NCBI RefSeq assembly: GCF_021155775.2
Contig: NC_060238.1
Coordinates: 17,398,542-17,462,541, forward strand
Source: Neodiprion pinetum
Lineage: Eukaryota; Arthropoda; Insecta; Hymenoptera; Diprionidae
Length of the DNA: 64,000 nt
Reading direction: 5' to 3'
Shown here: piece after piece, positions 61,350-64,000 of the stretch
How positions within the stretch are numbered: the first letter of the stretch is position 1
Layout: every line of letters begins with the position of its first letter
The notes under the pieces: generated by a model
The model's database searches: none
Told to the model about the DNA's origin: nothing
What the model saw: the letters and a program-made list of their open reading frames with translations, nothing else
Position numbers and translations under genes: made by a program

Positions 61350-61899
61350 ATGTAAATGGAGTAATTTTTACAATTTTGAAAAACGTCACTTTTACTTTCA
61401 ATTTTTCATGTAAGAAATGAATTGTACCAATCAAGGGGAATCGGTCTAAATTACATTTTTTAACTTTCTGTTCCTCTGTTTGGAGAAAAAAGAAACGGAG
61501 AAATGGGAAGCTGGCATAATCATTCCGAAAATGAAAAATTGAAGGAAAAGTTATCACTAGATCTTCACGTTCCAACGTCTAGAGAATTTTTTGTTAGTTG
61601 ACAAGAGTACGTGTGATTTTTTGTGTATTTCGATTCGAAGTCATATAAACGTCGTTAGTCGATAAAATATATATGAAAATCAACAATGTCCAGTTTTATC
61701 GTTTTATCGCACATGATATCGGTTCGGACCACAGGCAACGCCTTTGTTTGCGGTTACGAATCGCTTTGTACAAGCAGTTGGAGTTTGGATAAAAATCTAA
61801 AAAAAAAAAAACATCACACATACTTTTCGTCCACTCACGAGGACGCGGTTTTGAGCGGATTAGAGTTTTGGTTAGGTCAATTACGCATGGAATGCTTTA

Positions 61900-61925
61900 T
61901 GTGTGTGTGTGTGTGTGTGTGTGTG
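61900..61925. repeat. (GT)n microsatellite
   Basis: About 13 uninterrupted GT units. Confidence 0.9.
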
Positions 61926-62234
61926 AATAATCATAAATATAAGCCCTTGACTACAAAAATAATCCAGCAGCTCAGAGTGCCAGAACTAGGTCAAACTTAA
62001 GCCACTCGATTTAAACGGTTTGTCGGCAATATTACGTCAAATAAAATACAATTTTACAGTTATGCATGTACGTATCTACATACATATTATACATACTATA
62101 AATATATTACGTAACGAACAGATGAAGACTTTACACATGTTGGTAGAGGAGTATTGGATTATATTACACGATTAGCCTAACCTTCAGTCTATATATATTG
62201 TAACGTTAAACTGCTGTCATCTAAGGCAACTGGT

Positions 62235-62264
62235 GATAAATAAATAAATAAATAAATAAATAAA
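62235..62264. repeat. (AAAT)n microsatellite
   Basis: About seven AAAT units. Confidence 0.9.
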
Positions 62265-63207
62265 CTCAAATCAAAGGAAATTAACAGAAAATCAGTTGTA
62301 TTATCGATTGAAATTATAAGTTTCGAGTCAGTCAAGTAGAGCTTACAAGAGTTAACAATAATTCTCTAGGTTCTACTTGACAGGTCAACAACGAGTGATA
62401 AATCGAAAAATAGTGGCTCGCGTGATTTTTGAAAGAATAAAGTGAAGTGATAGCTTTTAACAAAAGATGACAATGGACAGAGAAAATTAGACGTAGGTCG
62501 GTGTAAGCGATATAATGTGCAAAAATATACTTAAAACTACGCGTCACTGGGCGACGTGATTTTACCCACTCTTCCAAGAACGACACTACGGTACTGATTA
62601 TTTGACTGTTAATTAGAACCGAGTGAGTACCAATTTTATTATTCGGCGGTTTAATCTACGCTCAGATGTACTGCAAGGAACTCGATTTACGATAAAAATT
62701 CATGCAAAATAGCAAATAAAACATAATAAGCACTACTGGTACAAATATTCAGAAAAGGAAGGACAACAGACGGCTCGAAATACGATAGAGATTACAGAAG
62801 CAGTTTGCGAAAATATTATTTAAAAAAATTATAGAAATTCAGATATAAGAGAGTTATCTATTCGGTAGCTGCGAGGCCGCTCAGAGATACGGAATCAATT
62901 AACGAAATCATGCAGTCACACGACGGCTTAACTCAGAGCTGCGGACTATGATTCACAAAGATACTGGCATCACACGATGCAAACAAAAAGATAATTAAGA
63001 TACGAGAGAAGGAAAGATATGGACAACTTCGTAACGATACGATACGAAGGCAAAATCCTGACTTACTATAACCAGTAATCGGGCATGCAGACGCTAATTT
63101 TATTTTAAGATAAAATTAGCGGTATTACAGAAGAAAAATAATCGGGAAAGGTAATCGGGAGAAAAAGGAAGAGAAGTTAACTAGAGAGCAAAATGATAAA
63201 AAGTATG

Positions 63208-63386
63208 AACACTGGAACTACCGAAATTAACACGAAGCTATTTCTGCCAAAACCAGGCAAAATAACTGGTCTTCAATAGATACCTAATAATAGAGAAATG
63301 TCATATCACGTTGATATAACCATTTTCTATTATAACGATTTTTTGAAGACCAGTCATTTTGACCAGCGCGGTAGTTCTAGTGTTAA
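63208..63386. mobile_element. Fold-back MITE with CACTAGAACTACCG end
   Basis: AACACTGGAACTACCG and AACTGGTCTTCAA at the left are mirrored by TTGAAGACCAGT and CGGTAGTTCTAGTGTT at the right. TTAA follows only on the right. Confidence 0.65.
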
Positions 63387-63862
63387 AGAACAGTAGGGAA
63401 TACAAACGATACCGATAGAAGAAAAAGGGAGGAAGAATTTAAATGAGGAACTAGATCTACAAGATCGAGGGTTAACGATGAATGGACGGTGATCGGAGTT
63501 CGGCTCGCCGATCCCACCGGTGTCGTCAGGTGATCCTTATTCGAGTTCATTGATCGTTTGTTCCCTACCATAATTAGGTCATCCCTCTAATGGCGAATAT
63601 CGGTCATGAATATGCCACGCGGTTACACAGATTACCGACAGTTGGGTAATTATTCGCCTTTTGACTTCGTCGTTGACAGCTGCTCGTACGGGGTTGCAGT
63701 CGCGGCTCTTCACTGACCAGCTGGTTGCCTGTCGTTGGGGACGCTTTGGCGAAGACACGCGTGATGCCCTCCCGGCCATAGTATACATATTGTGTAGCAA
63801 GAAAGCAAACTCGGTCCTTTCGGGACAAGCGTAAGTTTGCGATGCGAGTCGTAGGTGAGCAC

Positions 63863-64000
63863 TAGCTTTGTCCTTGAAAAAGTGACTTTTGAATTTCGAC
63901 CGGCTCACCCCTTAAATCGGTTTCAAATTATTCAAAAATAATTCCCTTATTTTTTCAGAATTTCATCTCAACTCTAACCCGTACCCGCAACAGGGTGGAT
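63863..64000. repeat. TAGGGTGGTCC family, copy 3, cut by window end
   Basis: Similar to 31430 onward: TCCTTGAAAAAGTGACTTTT, TTCCCTTATTTTTTCAGAAT, CAACTCTAACCCGTACC and GCAACAGGGTGGAT. Confidence 0.6.

Larger units (their letters stand above)
51604..63207. other. Region upstream of visible DHX35 exons, mostly featureless
   Basis: Apart from the repeats, microsatellites and small Cys-rich ORF listed separately, I see no supported gene. I looked on the minus strand for a DHX35 exon encoding GKST-QIPQ and did not find one. Confidence 0.5.

Overview
This window looks like insect nuclear DNA, most likely from a hymenopteran (an inference from protein character and base composition; no marker settles the order). 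It is A+T-rich, with long introns and many short non-autonomous DNA transposons. It holds two recognisable protein-coding genes, arranged tail to tail. I see no prokaryotic, viral, CRISPR, rRNA or tRNA content.

Gene 1, plus strand, about 4.5-33.4 kb: a classical calpain (calcium-dependent cysteine protease). I rebuilt 15 coding exons (one optional) with GT-AG junctions and continuous reading phase, giving about 755-765 residues. They run from an acidic N-terminus through the Cys/His/Asn protease core and the C2-like domain to the EF-hand (PEF) domain and stop. Intron 1 is about 11.9 kb and the intron before the PEF core about 8.3 kb. Intron 1 also contains a 147-codon single-exon ORF (14566-15009, plus) behind a TATA box and initiator; it may be a nested gene.

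Gene 2, minus strand, 47.5 down to 36.1 kb: DHX35, a DEAH-box RNA helicase of the spliceosome. Ten exons give 602 residues from just after the Walker A motif to the stop. The roughly 90 N-terminal residues, including Walker A, are not visible in the window, so the gene is 5'-incomplete here. The two stop codons lie 2.7 kb apart and the 3' ends converge.

The rest, about 90% of the window, is intronic or intergenic and dominated by fold-back and MITE-like elements. They include TTAA-flanked families, TA-flanked pogo-like and mariner-like MITEs, long palindromes (1114-2262, 9940-10852, 18421-19560, 30451-31232, 47998-48992), two Helitron-like elements (48380-48748; 50500-51603, the second packed with minisatellites), and arrays of degenerate tandem repeats. 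The 16.5 kb upstream of the first visible DHX35 exon holds no convincing gene apart from a small Cys-rich ORF at 61143-61349.

I did not find a clearly new biological system. The most interesting items are a 27/30-nt calpain micro-exon with a tandem acceptor, a recursive-splice-type acceptor inside the calpain coding sequence, the nested TATA-driven ORF, the minisatellite-filled Helitron-like element, and a GC-rich hairpin that can also be read as an open frame.
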